Shown: in pieces, positions 8,388 through 15,946 of the stretch | Position numbering within the stretch: position 1 is the first letter of the stretch | How the letters are laid out: every line of letters begins with the position of its first letter | Source of the DNA: an uncultured Pelagibacteraceae bacterium | GTDB lineage: Bacteria > Pseudomonadota > Alphaproteobacteria > Pelagibacterales > Pelagibacteraceae | Direction of reading: 5' to 3' | Length of the DNA: 36,089 nt | NCBI GenBank assembly: GCA_902604605.1 | Contig: CACKZI010000005.1 | Coordinates: forward strand, 1-36,089 | Made by a program: the position numbers and the translations under genes | The notes under the pieces: generated by a model | Told to the model about the DNA's origin: nothing | What the model saw: only the letters and a program-made list of their open reading frames with translations | The model's database searches: none

Positions 8388-9158
8388 ATGAAAAAACTTA
8401 AACTGTTTGCTCTTACAGCTGTTGCCCTAGTGGGTATAACAACTGTAGCAAACGCTGCGACCGCAATGTTAGCTCAAGATGACTTTGTTGGAATTTCCTT
8501 TTGGGTGATTTCAATGGGTATGTTGGCTGCTACAGCATTCTTCTTCATGGAAAGAAGTTCTGTTGCTCCTGGCTGGAAAACGTCAGTAACTGTTGCAGGT
8601 CTTGTAACTGGTATTGCTTTCATCCACTACATGTACATGAGAGATGTATGGGTGACTACAGGCGATTCACCAACAGTATATAGATATATTGACTGGTTAA
8701 TTACTGTGCCACTACAGATGATAGAATTCTACTTAATTCTAGTAGCTGTAAGAAAAGCAAACTCTGGAATTTTCTGGAGATTGTTAATTGGTTCACTTGT
8801 AATGTTAATCGGTGGATACTTAGGAGAAGCAGGATACATCAATGCTACACTTGGTTTTGTAATCGGTATGGCTGGATGGATCTACATTCTTTATGAAGTA
8901 TTTTCAGGTGAAGCTGGAAAAGCTGCTGCTAAGAGTGGAAATAAATCTCTAGTAACTGCGTTCAGTGCAATGAGAATGATTGTAACTGTAGGTTGGGCAA
9001 TTTACCCATTAGGTTATGTATTTGGTTACCTAACTGGTGGAGTAGATGCTAACTCATTAAACGTAGTTTACAACTTAGCTGACTTTATAAATAAAATTGC
9101 ATTCGGTCTAGTAATCTGGGCTGCTGCAGTAAGTTCAGCTGGTGCAAGAAGCAGATAA
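8388..9158 (+). CDS. Proteorhodopsin, predicted blue-absorbing
   Basis: Retinal-binding, light-driven outward proton pump of the inner membrane, 256 residues with a cleavable signal peptide (MKKLKLFALTAVALVGITTV, cleaved near ANA) and seven helices. Aligning by eye to the reference green proteorhodopsin gives a constant offset of +5: H80 (H75), proton acceptor D102 (D97), proton donor E113 (E108) and Schiff-base lysine K236 (K231) are all present, so pumping is expected. The tuning position 105 is Q110, in VPLQM, which predicts blue absorption, as in open-ocean surface types. It has a strong RBS and its own terminator, indicating high expression as a single-gene transcript. Retinal synthesis genes are not in the window. 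Confidence 0.97.
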   Translation: MKKLKLFALTAVALVGITTVANAATAMLAQDDFVGISFWVISMGMLAATAFFFMERSSVAPGWKTSVTVAGLVTGIAFIHYMYMRDVWVTTGDSPTVYRYIDWLITVPLQMIEFYLILVAVRKANSGIFWRLLIGSLVMLIGGYLGEAGYINATLGFVIGMAGWIYILYEVFSGEAGKAAAKSGNKSLVTAFSAMRMIVTVGWAIYPLGYVFGYLTGGVDANSLNVVYNLADFINKIAFGLVIWAAAVSSAGARSR

Positions 9159-9178
9159 TTACTGTTTAAATTAAATTT

Positions 9179-9219
9179 ATAGGGCGAGTATGTTTTACAT
9201 ACTTGCCCTATTTTTTTTT
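9179..9219 (+). terminator. Rho-independent terminator after proteorhodopsin
   Basis: A 14-bp stem (ATAGGGCGAGTATG pairing with CATACTTGCCCTAT, one G-U pair), loop TTTTA, followed at once by a run of T. It is the best terminator in the window and one of few G/C-rich stems. It insulates the rhodopsin gene from the ferredoxin gene that starts 20 nt later. Confidence 0.93.
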
Positions 9220-9238
9220 ATACTTATATATACCTCTA

Positions 9239-9559
9239 ATGCCCAAAATTACTTACATCACCCATGATAAACAAAAACATACTATCGAAGTTCAGAACGG
9301 CTTAACTGTAATGGAAGGTGCAGTGCAAAATGATATTCCGGGTATTGATGCAGATTGCGGAGGAGGAATGGCTTGTGCGACATGTCATGTATATATAAAT
9401 GATGATTGGTTTGATAAGTTGCCAATCAAGGAAGATGGTGAAGAAGACATGTTAGATATGGCATTTGAACCAAAAAAAAATAGTCGATTAAGTTGTCAAT
9501 TAATTGTTTCAGATGATTTAGAAGGACTAACAGTAAGTATTCCATCTAAACAAGGTTAA
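9239..9559 (+). CDS. [2Fe-2S] ferredoxin, adrenodoxin type
   Basis: A 106-residue soluble electron carrier. Cluster ligands are C40, C46, C49 and C86 in the pattern C-x5-C-x2-C...C ([10 protein letters not shown] and LSCQL), the vertebrate/ISC-type ferredoxin arrangement. The frame is open 12 codons further upstream (9203), but that start falls inside the terminator stem, so the ATG at 9239 (MPKITYI) is chosen. The stop codon is followed directly by the ATG of the ferredoxin reductase gene, with no gap. An isc-type Fdx role elsewhere in the genome cannot be excluded, but adjacency to a reductase points to a dedicated electron-transfer pair. Confidence 0.93.
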   Translation: MPKITYITHDKQKHTIEVQNGLTVMEGAVQNDIPGIDADCGGGMACATCHVYINDDWFDKLPIKEDGEEDMLDMAFEPKKNSRLSCQLIVSDDLEGLTVSIPSKQG

Positions 9560-10576
9560 ATGAATAAAACAGACGCATTAATTATTGGAGCAGGTCCAAC
9601 AGGCTTATTTACAGCTCATCAATTAAAATTAATAGGTCTAGATTGTGAGATAGTTGATAACTTAGATAAAATTGGAGGTCAATGTATTGAACTTTATCCA
9701 GATAAACCAATTTATGATATACCTGCGGTTCCTGAATGTACTGGTGAAGAATTAACTAATAATTTAATTGAGCAGTTAAAACCTTTTGATATTAGATTTC
9801 ATTTAAAAGAGAGAGTAGATGAAGTCAAAAAGGAAGCTGATAATTGGTTAGTTAAAACAAATAATGGCACTACCTTTTTAACACCAAATGTTATAATAGC
9901 TGGTGGCGTAGGTTCTTTTGAGCCAAGGAAATTTGCACCAAAAGAGTGTGAGAAATTTGAGAATAAATCATTATTTTATTCAGTTAAAAATAAAAAAGTC
10001 TTTTACGGAAAAACTGTTTCAATTTTTGGTGGAGGAGATAGCGCATTGGATTGGGCTGTTGAGTTGTCAAAAGATTGTAATGTAAATTTAATTCATAGAA
10101 GAGATGAGTTTAGAGGTGCGCAATCCACAGTAGAGAAAGTATATGAACTTGTTAAAGCTAAAAAAATAAATCTTTATACAAAATATCAAATGACAAAAGT
10201 GATTGGTTCTGAAAAATTAGAAAGTATAGAAATTAAACATGATGAAGGTAAAACTGAAACTCTTAAAAGTGATTATGTTTTAGGGTTTTTTGGCTTGATT
10301 ATGCAATTAGGTCCAATTGCAAATTGGGGCCTTAATATTGATAAAAAAACAATTGAAGTAGATACTGAAAAGTTTGAAACAAACCAAAAGGGTATTTATG
10401 CTATTGGAGATATTTGTAGTTATCCAGGAAAATTAAAGCTTATTCTTTCTGGATTTCATGAAGGGGCTTTAGCAGCAAGAGCAAGTTTTAAATTAGCAAG
10501 ACCAAATGAAAAATATAGATTTGAATTTACAACAACTTCCACAAACTTATTAAAAAGACTTGGTAAAAAAGAGTGA
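9560..10576 (+). CDS. Ferredoxin--NADP+ reductase, thioredoxin-reductase-like (YumC type)
   Basis: FAD- and NADP(H)-dependent oxidoreductase of 338 residues. The FAD dinucleotide motif GAGPTG is at 10-15, and GGQCIELYPDKPIYDIPA (39-56) is typical of the YumC/TrxR-like FNR class. The NADPH motif GGGDSA is at 157-162, and AIGDIC near the C-terminus contacts FAD. The Cys-x2-Cys redox pair of true thioredoxin reductase, normally just before the NADPH motif, is absent, so it should reduce ferredoxin rather than thioredoxin. The preceding gene encodes the likely partner. Its stop overlaps the GTG start of the next gene (GTGA). Confidence 0.93.
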   Translation: MNKTDALIIGAGPTGLFTAHQLKLIGLDCEIVDNLDKIGGQCIELYPDKPIYDIPAVPECTGEELTNNLIEQLKPFDIRFHLKERVDEVKKEADNWLVKTNNGTTFLTPNVIIAGGVGSFEPRKFAPKECEKFENKSLFYSVKNKKVFYGKTVSIFGGGDSALDWAVELSKDCNVNLIHRRDEFRGAQSTVEKVYELVKAKKINLYTKYQMTKVIGSEKLESIEIKHDEGKTETLKSDYVLGFFGLIMQLGPIANWGLNIDKKTIEVDTEKFETNQKGIYAIGDICSYPGKLKLILSGFHEGALAARASFKLARPNEKYRFEFTTTSTNLLKRLGKKE

Positions 10577-11199
10577 TAGATCTCTTTTCAGCTAATACTC
10601 CTAACGGAAAAAAAATTAGCATTATGCTTGAAGAGATTGGGTTTGAATACAAGACAATTAAAGTAGATCTTGATAAAGGAGAACAATTTAAAACTGATTT
10701 TAAAAAGATTAGTCCATTAAGTAAAATACCAGTAATCATTGATCATGATAATAACAAAAACATTTTTGAGTCTGGAGCAATTTTAATATATCTATCTGAA
10801 AGAAGTGGAAAATTTTATGATCAAAATGATCGACTAGAGATAAATCAATGGTTGATGGCCCAAGTGGGATATGTTGGACCAATGTTAGGGCAGCATCATC
10901 AATTTCATCATTACAATCCAGGTAAAAGTCAGTTTGGAGAAGAAAGATATTTTAATATATCAAAAAGAATATATGAAGAGTTGGATGAAAAATTATCTAA
11001 ATCACGATTTTTATCAGGTGAAAAATACACTATTGCTGATATAGGAACTTTTCCTTGGATAGCACGCCATGAGTGGCACGATATAGGTTTAAAAAATTAT
11101 AAAAATCTTTCCAGATGGTATCTTGAAATATCTGAGAGAGAAGCTGTTAAAAGGGGCTTTTCATTTATGAATAAGGATGAAATTCCACCTAAGCCATGA
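10573..11199 (+). CDS. Nu-class glutathione S-transferase-like protein (YfcG-like)
   Basis: A 208-residue cytosolic GST-fold protein. The N-terminal thioredoxin-like domain has the TPNG element (T9, N11) typical of YfcG/YghU. SPLSKIPVI is the cis-proline segment and FESGAILIYL contacts glutathione. The C-terminal helical domain contains GPMLGQHHQFHHYNPG and YTIADIGTFPW. YfcG-type enzymes have disulfide-bond oxidoreductase activity with glutathione and little classical transferase activity. The start is GTG, overlapping the reductase stop by 4 nt, so this is the third gene of a ferredoxin-reductase-GST redox operon. The stop abuts the convergent 34-aa ORF. Confidence 0.9.
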   Translation: MIDLFSANTPNGKKISIMLEEIGFEYKTIKVDLDKGEQFKTDFKKISPLSKIPVIIDHDNNKNIFESGAILIYLSERSGKFYDQNDRLEINQWLMAQVGYVGPMLGQHHQFHHYNPGKSQFGEERYFNISKRIYEELDEKLSKSRFLSGEKYTIADIGTFPWIARHEWHDIGLKNYKNLSRWYLEISEREAVKRGFSFMNKDEIPPKP

Positions 11200-11304
11200 T
11201 CAATTCATTGAATTTAATAATCTAAACAAAGATGCAAAGATTCCGTAACCTGAAAGTTCAATTGCCAAAACTATAATAATTATTAAAATTAGTTTTTTAT
11301 TCAT
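11200..11304 (-). CDS. Small membrane ORF, 34 aa (uncharacterised)
   Basis: ATG at 11304, TGA at 11200-11202. The product is 34 residues: a short basic N-terminus (MNKK), one hydrophobic stretch of about 12 residues (LILIIIIVLAIEL) and a polar/basic tail. I do not recognise a family. Its ATG overlaps the TGA of the 42-aa ORF (ATGA), the usual layout of translationally coupled genes, and it fills the space exactly up to the GST stop codon without leaving one idle base. In a streamlined genome this favours a real gene, though a chance ORF cannot be ruled out from one sequence. Confidence 0.55.
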   Translation of the reverse strand: MNKKLILIIIIVLAIELSGYGIFASLFRLLNSMN

Positions 11305-11429
11305 CTGGTAAAAACAAATATTAATAAAAGTATCCAAAAAAAAGCATAATAAAAATAAATATATTTTTTGGTGAAGTTATAAGTGATTGGATTATGAACA
11401 GTTTTATTTTTTTTTCTTTTTTTAGTCAT
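11301..11429 (-). CDS. Small basic membrane ORF, 42 aa (uncharacterised)
   Basis: ATG at 11429, TGA at 11301-11303. The product has a strongly basic N-terminus (seven Lys/Arg in the first nine residues), then an aromatic transmembrane segment of about 20 residues from about 23 (YIYFYYAFFWILLLIFVF) and a final Thr-Arg. A positive N-terminus before the helix predicts the N-terminus in the cytoplasm. The start codon lies inside the last codons of the dksA-like gene (8-nt overlap) and its stop overlaps the next ORF by 4 nt. No known family is recognised; coupling to a transcription regulator is inferred only from position. Confidence 0.6.
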   Translation of the reverse strand: MTKKRKKNKTVHNPITYNFTKKYIYFYYAFFWILLLIFVFTR

Positions 11430-11946
11430 CAGCATGAACTTTCTCATTTTTTTCATGTTTTTCTTGTGCAGCAATAGTATATTTAGCCACAGGTCTTGCC
11501 ATTAATCTTTTTAGTCCTATTGGTTCTGCAGTATCTAGACAATAACCATAAGTATCTTCTCGTATTCTTACTAAAGCTTTATCAATCTCCGAAATAAGTT
11601 TAATTTGTCTGTTAATCGCTTTCATCTCAACATTTTTATCAGTGTAAGAGCTAGCTTGATCAACTATATCTGCAGAAATACTATTGTCATCCATACTACC
11701 ATTGTAAAGGGCTTCATTATTTGCTTTTATTAATTCTTTTTTCCAATCTTGGAGTTTTATCCTGAAATAAATCTTATGTTTTTCACACATATATTTTTCA
11801 GTATCTTTTGGAATATACGTTTTAGATATCTTAATTGAACCTTTGTTCGCTTCTTTTGACTTACTAACAGTTTTTACTTTGATTTTAGGTGAACTTTTAA
11901 TCTTCGCTTTAGTAATTTTTTTTTTTACTTTGGTGGTTTTAGCCAT
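11422..11946 (-). CDS. dksA: DksA/TraR-family transcription regulator
   Basis: A 174-residue DksA-type protein, expected to bind the RNA polymerase secondary channel and modulate stringent-response transcription. The core matches alphaproteobacterial DksA: coiled-coil region with ADIVDQASSYTDKNVE, then IDKALVRIREDTYGYC and EPIGLKRLMARPVAKYTIAAQEKHE. Only one cysteine of the classical four-Cys zinc finger remains (YGYC), as usual for this alphaproteobacterial group. An unusually Lys-rich N-terminal extension (about 45 residues) precedes the core. The frame is open to 12000, but ATG at 11946 (MAKTTKV) is preferred because the longer form adds a non-conserved stretch that collides with the divergent glycosyltransferase gene. 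It heads the chain to the two small ORFs. Confidence 0.88.
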   Translation of the reverse strand: MAKTTKVKKKITKAKIKSSPKIKVKTVSKSKEANKGSIKISKTYIPKDTEKYMCEKHKIYFRIKLQDWKKELIKANNEALYNGSMDDNSISADIVDQASSYTDKNVEMKAINRQIKLISEIDKALVRIREDTYGYCLDTAEPIGLKRLMARPVAKYTIAAQEKHEKNEKVHADD

Positions 11947-12025
11947 ATTTTCAATTTGAATTCGTGGGAGTATATTCAGCAAAATTAGGGTGTCAAGCAA
12001 CCTTAATTATTGTAAATATTTGTTT

Positions 12026-13348
12026 ATGAATGTCCTAAACAGAAATATTTATAATATATTTTTTATTTTTGCTTTAGCTCACATAATCATTTGGACAGTT
12101 ATTCCAGCAATCACAAATAAAAATTTACCTTTGGATGTAATTGAAGCTTTAGCTTGGGGGAGTAATTTAGATTGGGGATTTAACAAACATCCACCAGGAA
12201 GTGCATTTTTTCCAGAAGTTTTCTATCAAATTTTTGGTGCCCAAGATTGGGCTTTTTATTTATTAAGTTCGATTTTTGTTGTTATTGCTTTCACTTATGT
12301 TTTTAAATTTGCTTTTGAAATTTTTGGAAATTTAAAACTAAGTCTTATCTCTGTAATAATACTGGAGTCTATATATTTCTATAATTTTACCACTCCAGAA
12401 TTTAATGTGAACGTATGTCAATTACCCTTTTGGTCATTAGTTGTTTATTATTCTTGGAAAATTTATAATACAAATAAAATAAGATTCTTTGATTGTATTT
12501 TAATAGGATTATTTGGCGCGATAGGTTTTTTATCTAAATACTTATTTGTTTATCTTTTGATATCTGTAATTTTATTATTTAGTTATTTAATTTTTGTAAA
12601 AAAAATAAAAAAATTTGATTTTAAATACTTTATTGCAATTGAAGTATTTATTGTTCTAATGATTCCCCACATCGTCTGGCTTTTTAATAATGATTTTATT
12701 ACAGTCATATATGGTCTAAAAAGAACTGGCTTAGAAGAGACGGGAATTTTAAACCATATTAAGTATCCACTTACTCTATTATTAAAACAATTAGGAACAC
12801 TTATACCATTTTTCTTTTTAATTTGGCTATTAATAAAAAAATTTAAATTTCAAATTAATTTAAAAGATAAAAAAACAATTTTTCTTTTATTTATAAATAT
12901 CTTACCAATTTTTTTAATTTTTTTGACTTCTTTAATTATGGGATCAAAAATCAGGACAATGTGGATGACCCCTTTTTACTTATTTTTTGGAGTGTTATTT
13001 ATTTATTTATTTAAATCCCAAATTAACTTAAAAAAATTGCAACCTTTTTTATATGGTTTTTTATTTTTATTTTTTTTATCTCCATTACTTTATTTCTATA
13101 TTTCAATTTCTCAAACTGATAAAAGAACTGATTATCCTGGAAAGGAAATAGCAGCCAAAGTTCAAATTGTTTGGGATCAAGATTTTGATAAAGAAATTGA
13201 ATTTGTAACAGGTGATGAGTGGAAAGCAGGCAATCTTTCTTATCATTTAAAATCTAGACCTAAATGGGAAGGATTTAATAATAATACAATTTTAAATAAG
13301 TCTTCACAATTTATTTGTGTAGATGATGTTTGTTTGGGAAGATATTAA
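12026..13348 (+). CDS. GT39/ArnT-like integral membrane glycosyltransferase
   Basis: A polytopic GT-C fold protein of 440 residues with about ten or more hydrophobic segments. The loop after the first helix, DVIEALAWG (D37, E40) followed by DWGFNKHPPG, is typical of bacterial PMT/ArnT-like enzymes that use polyprenyl-phosphate sugars as donors on the periplasmic side. A soluble C-terminal tail of about 75 residues follows. The open frame begins with a GTG at 11990, but the ATG at 12026 directly precedes the first helix and is preferred. The GT2 enzyme 11 nt downstream is the kind that makes polyprenyl-phosphate-linked sugars, so the two could be a donor-synthesis and transfer pair. The sugar and acceptor are unknown. 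Confidence 0.8.
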   Translation: MNVLNRNIYNIFFIFALAHIIIWTVIPAITNKNLPLDVIEALAWGSNLDWGFNKHPPGSAFFPEVFYQIFGAQDWAFYLLSSIFVVIAFTYVFKFAFEIFGNLKLSLISVIILESIYFYNFTTPEFNVNVCQLPFWSLVVYYSWKIYNTNKIRFFDCILIGLFGAIGFLSKYLFVYLLISVILLFSYLIFVKKIKKFDFKYFIAIEVFIVLMIPHIVWLFNNDFITVIYGLKRTGLEETGILNHIKYPLTLLLKQLGTLIPFFFLIWLLIKKFKFQINLKDKKTIFLLFINILPIFLIFLTSLIMGSKIRTMWMTPFYLFFGVLFIYLFKSQINLKKLQPFLYGFLFLFFLSPLLYFYISISQTDKRTDYPGKEIAAKVQIVWDQDFDKEIEFVTGDEWKAGNLSYHLKSRPKWEGFNNNTILNKSSQFICVDDVCLGRY

Positions 13349-13359
13349 AGTAGAGATTT

Positions 13360-14235
13360 ATGAAAATTAAAGTTTTAATTCCTGTTTATAATGATTGGCA
13401 GTCTGTTTCTAAACTCATAGAAAAAATTGATCAATTATCAATTAATCCAAGTTTTGAAGTTTCTATTATTATAGTAAATGATGCATCAAATCATGATCGT
13501 CAAAAAGAAAAAAAAATTTTTGAAAACATTTATTCAATAAAAATTTTTAATATGAAAAAAAATCAGGGCCACGCAAGATGTATTGCGACAGGACTAAAAT
13601 ATATTTTTGAAAAAGAAGATTTTGATTATGTTATACCAATGGATGGAGATGGTGAAGATAGACCTGAAGAGATCATAGATTTATTAAATCAAATTAAAGA
13701 TGTTAGAGATAAACCTATTGTAGGTGTAAGGGTTAAAAGATCAGAAAATTTGATATTTAAAGTCTGCTATCAACTCCACAAGTTAATAACAATAACATTT
13801 ACTGGTAAATCTATCAGGTTTGGTAATTTTACTTGTTTGCCTAAATCCACAGTAGAGAAGTTAGTTAATGATAAAGCAACTTGGAATAGTTTTTCAGGAT
13901 CATTAAGAAAAGTAGAAAATGATTTTATAACAATTCCCTCTATTAGAGGAACAAGATATTTTGGGCCTTCAAAAATGAGTTTTTATAACTTAATTAAGCA
14001 TTCACTTTCAATTATAAGTGTTTTTAGAAAAACTTTTTTAATTCGTTCTGCTTTATTTATAATTTTGTACATATTATTCATTAAGAGTAACGCCTCAATT
14101 GTAACTGCTATTCCGTTAGTATTTTTATTGATAACTGTTTATGCGATATCAAATTTAGCGTTAAGAGAAAATATGGAAGAATTTGATAAAGCTTTATCAA
14201 ACATTAATGATATTGAAAATATTAAACAGCCCTGA
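13360..14235 (+). CDS. GT2 glycosyltransferase, DPM1/ArnC-like
   Basis: A 291-residue family 2 glycosyltransferase: IPVYND near the N-terminus, nucleotide-binding VNDASN (39-44), NQGHARCIATGL (68-79) and the metal-binding D95-G-D97 in PMDGDGEDRP. Two hydrophobic helices near the C-terminus (about 222-265) anchor it to the inner membrane. This architecture matches dolichol/undecaprenyl-phosphate sugar synthases and O-antigen-decorating GT2s. It probably works with the GT39-like protein encoded just upstream. Its last 14 nt overlap the convergent umuC 3' end. Codon use is as AT-rich as in the neighbours, so no recent foreign composition is visible. Confidence 0.85.
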   Translation: MKIKVLIPVYNDWQSVSKLIEKIDQLSINPSFEVSIIIVNDASNHDRQKEKKIFENIYSIKIFNMKKNQGHARCIATGLKYIFEKEDFDYVIPMDGDGEDRPEEIIDLLNQIKDVRDKPIVGVRVKRSENLIFKVCYQLHKLITITFTGKSIRFGNFTCLPKSTVEKLVNDKATWNSFSGSLRKVENDFITIPSIRGTRYFGPSKMSFYNLIKHSLSIISVFRKTFLIRSALFIILYILFIKSNASIVTAIPLVFLLITVYAISNLALRENMEEFDKALSNINDIENIKQP

Positions 14236-15502
14236 TCGTTGGTAGACAATAAAAATCAGCTGTATCTATTTTAGAAGAATATTGTCTTCGCATATTCCAT
14301 TTTTTATGAACTCCGGCACTTGCAAGACTTAAAGTAGACCTACCATATCTATAATTAGTATTATCAATAGATCGCATTAAATTATTTATTTTTTCATCTT
14401 TTTCAGATGAAAATAAATTTTTCCTACCATCATCGTTACGTAATCCTGTCAGCATTACACCTGCTTTTTGATATTGATAACCGTTTTTAAAAATCTTTTC
14501 TAAAATAGAAACCGCAGTCTTGACAGTTTCAATACTATTATTTGTTGCAATAGGAAAATCAATTGTCTTTGCATTTGAATAATATCCAAAGTTTCTCTGA
14601 AAGGGACTTGTTCGAACAAATACAGTAATTGCTTTTGCAACCAAAGACTCTGATCTAATTTTTTCAGACGCATTTAAACAGTAATTTGCAATAGCTTCTT
14701 TTAGTTCTTGGAATTTTTCAATTCTTTCCCCAAACGACCTTGAGACAACACAACTTTTTCTTTTAGTTTGTGTTGTTTCTAAACTAATACAAGGAACACC
14801 CCTTAGTTCCATCGCAGTTCTTGAACCTAAAACATTAGAAGATTTTTTAATCCAAGTGTTAGATTTATTTTTAAGTTGTTTGGCGTTGTAAATTCCATTT
14901 TTTTGATAAAATTTTGTAAGCTGTCTGCCAACACCCCACACATCATTAATTTCCACTTTTTCAAGAATAGGATCCAAATTTTCTATTCCAATTAAACTTG
15001 TAACGCCAGATAGTTTTTTCTTTGCAATATGATTTGCAACTTTACTTAAAGTTTTAGTTTTAGCAATTCCAATACTTGTTGGTATACCAGTCCATTGTAA
15101 AACTGTTTCTCTAATTTCTTTTCCAACTTTTTCAATCTCAGAATCTGGAAAATTTGATAAATCTATAAATGCCTCATCAATTGAATAAACTTCTATTTCA
15201 GAATTAAATCTTTTAAGAGTTCTCATAACTCTTCTAGATAGATCTCCATATAAAGAATAATTCGATGAAAAAACTTCAACTTTATTTTTAATAATAATAT
15301 CTTTTGCTTTAAAATAAGGCTCTCCCATTTTAATACCTAAAGCTTTAGCTTCGTTAGATCTTGAGATAATACAACCATCATTGTTTGATAAAACTACAAC
15401 AGGTTTTTTTCTTATTTTTGGATTGAATAATCTTTCACAAGAAACATAAAAAGAATTACAATCAACTAGAGCTAACTTTCTAGTACGTTGAATGGATAAC
15501 AT
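14222..15502 (-). CDS. umuC: DNA polymerase V catalytic subunit (Y-family)
   Basis: Translesion DNA polymerase for SOS mutagenesis, 426 residues (E. coli UmuC 422). Catalytic metal residues are seen in LVDCNSFYVSCE and YSIDEAFIDLS. SSNYSLYGDLS, GIPTSIGIAKTKTLSKVANHIAKK (split by a normal Y-family palm/thumb order) and the little-finger domain with a possible clamp-binding NLF near the C-terminus are present. UmuC is favoured over DinB by length, by the VVVLSNNDGC and ALGIKMGEP segments, and by the adjacent umuD. The ATG at 15502 lies inside umuD (23-nt overlap), so translation is coupled. Regulation is through the LexA box in front of umuD. Confidence 0.95.
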   Translation of the reverse strand: MLSIQRTRKLALVDCNSFYVSCERLFNPKIRKKPVVVLSNNDGCIISRSNEAKALGIKMGEPYFKAKDIIIKNKVEVFSSNYSLYGDLSRRVMRTLKRFNSEIEVYSIDEAFIDLSNFPDSEIEKVGKEIRETVLQWTGIPTSIGIAKTKTLSKVANHIAKKKLSGVTSLIGIENLDPILEKVEINDVWGVGRQLTKFYQKNGIYNAKQLKNKSNTWIKKSSNVLGSRTAMELRGVPCISLETTQTKRKSCVVSRSFGERIEKFQELKEAIANYCLNASEKIRSESLVAKAITVFVRTSPFQRNFGYYSNAKTIDFPIATNNSIETVKTAVSILEKIFKNGYQYQKAGVMLTGLRNDDGRKNLFSSEKDEKINNLMRSIDNTNYRYGRSTLSLASAGVHKKWNMRRQYSSKIDTADFYCLPTIRAV

Positions 15503-15875
15503 AAGTTACAACCCCCCAAATAAAAACATCCTCTTCTTCATTAATTAAAATTCTATTGGAAAAATCTTTAGATCCAGATGTTAAAAATTTTTTATCTCTC
15601 TCCTGAACCAAAGTTTTAACAACAAGTTCATCATGAACATTCGCAATAACTGTTGAAAAGTTTTTTGGTTTTAAGCTTTTATCGACAACTAGTAAGTCCC
15701 CATCATTAATTCCAACATCAACCATCGATTTTCCTTGTACTCTGATGATAAAGGTAGCAGGAACATTTCTGATTAAATGCATGTTTAGATCTATATCTTC
15801 CTCAATGTAATCAGTGGCAGGCGATGGAAAACCAGCACCAGCTTTATGTAGATAATAAGGGATAGTTATTTTCAT
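15480..15875 (-). CDS. umuD: UmuD, self-cleaving LexA-like protein
   Basis: Accessory subunit of polymerase V, activated by RecA-stimulated self-cleavage. From the ATG chosen here the protein has 131 residues. The cleavage site is predicted at A14-G15 within AGAGFPSPA (E. coli Cys24-Gly25). The Ser/Lys dyad is S50 (GKSM) and K87 (VVKTL), with the same 37-residue spacing as E. coli S60/K97. The reading frame is open to an ATG at 15905, but that codon lies inside the predicted promoter spacer, upstream of the LexA box and -10 element. The ATG at 15875, directly after the operator, must therefore be the start. It is first in umuDC. Confidence 0.93.
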   Translation of the reverse strand: MKITIPYYLHKAGAGFPSPATDYIEEDIDLNMHLIRNVPATFIIRVQGKSMVDVGINDGDLLVVDKSLKPKNFSTVIANVHDELVVKTLVQERDKKFLTSGSKDFSNRILINEEEDVFIWGVVTYVIHSTY

Positions 15876-15890
15876 GTTCTTGTTTTGTTC
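15876..15890 (-). promoter_or_regulatory. LexA operator (SOS box) of umuDC
   Basis: Read on the minus strand it is GAAC-AAAACAA-GAAC, an exact match to the alphaproteobacterial LexA site (GAAC-N7-GAAC, equally GTTC-N7-GTTC). It touches the umuD ATG and begins 3 nt after the -10 box, so LexA would cover the transcription start. Presence before umuD, a classical SOS gene, makes chance unlikely. Confidence 0.85.
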
Positions 15891-15893
15891 TAA

Positions 15894-15922
15894 TTTATAG
15901 ACCATTTATACAATGCACGCAA
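15894..15922 (-). promoter_or_regulatory. umuDC promoter
   Basis: Minus-strand TTGCGT (15922-15917) and TATAAA (15899-15894) separated by 17 bp. The expected start falls inside the adjacent LexA box, giving a leader of only about 10-12 nt. No Shine-Dalgarno sequence is visible. Confidence 0.6.
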
Positions 15923-15946
15923 GAGGTTGTATTTTGAGTCTGTAAC

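Noticed and set aside
9203..9238. Upstream ATG (9203) as ferredoxin start
   Set aside because: It falls inside the 3' arm of the proteorhodopsin terminator and adds a hydrophobic stretch foreign to ferredoxins.
9560..10576. Thioredoxin reductase (trxB)
   Set aside because: The CxxC redox motif before the NADPH domain is absent and a ferredoxin gene is adjacent.
11990..12025. GTG start at 11990 for the GT39-like gene
   Set aside because: The ATG at 12026 directly precedes the first membrane helix; the extra residues are polar and unsupported.
15876..15905. Upstream ATG (15905) as umuD start
   Set aside because: It lies in the promoter spacer, before the -10 box and the LexA operator; the added residues are not conserved.
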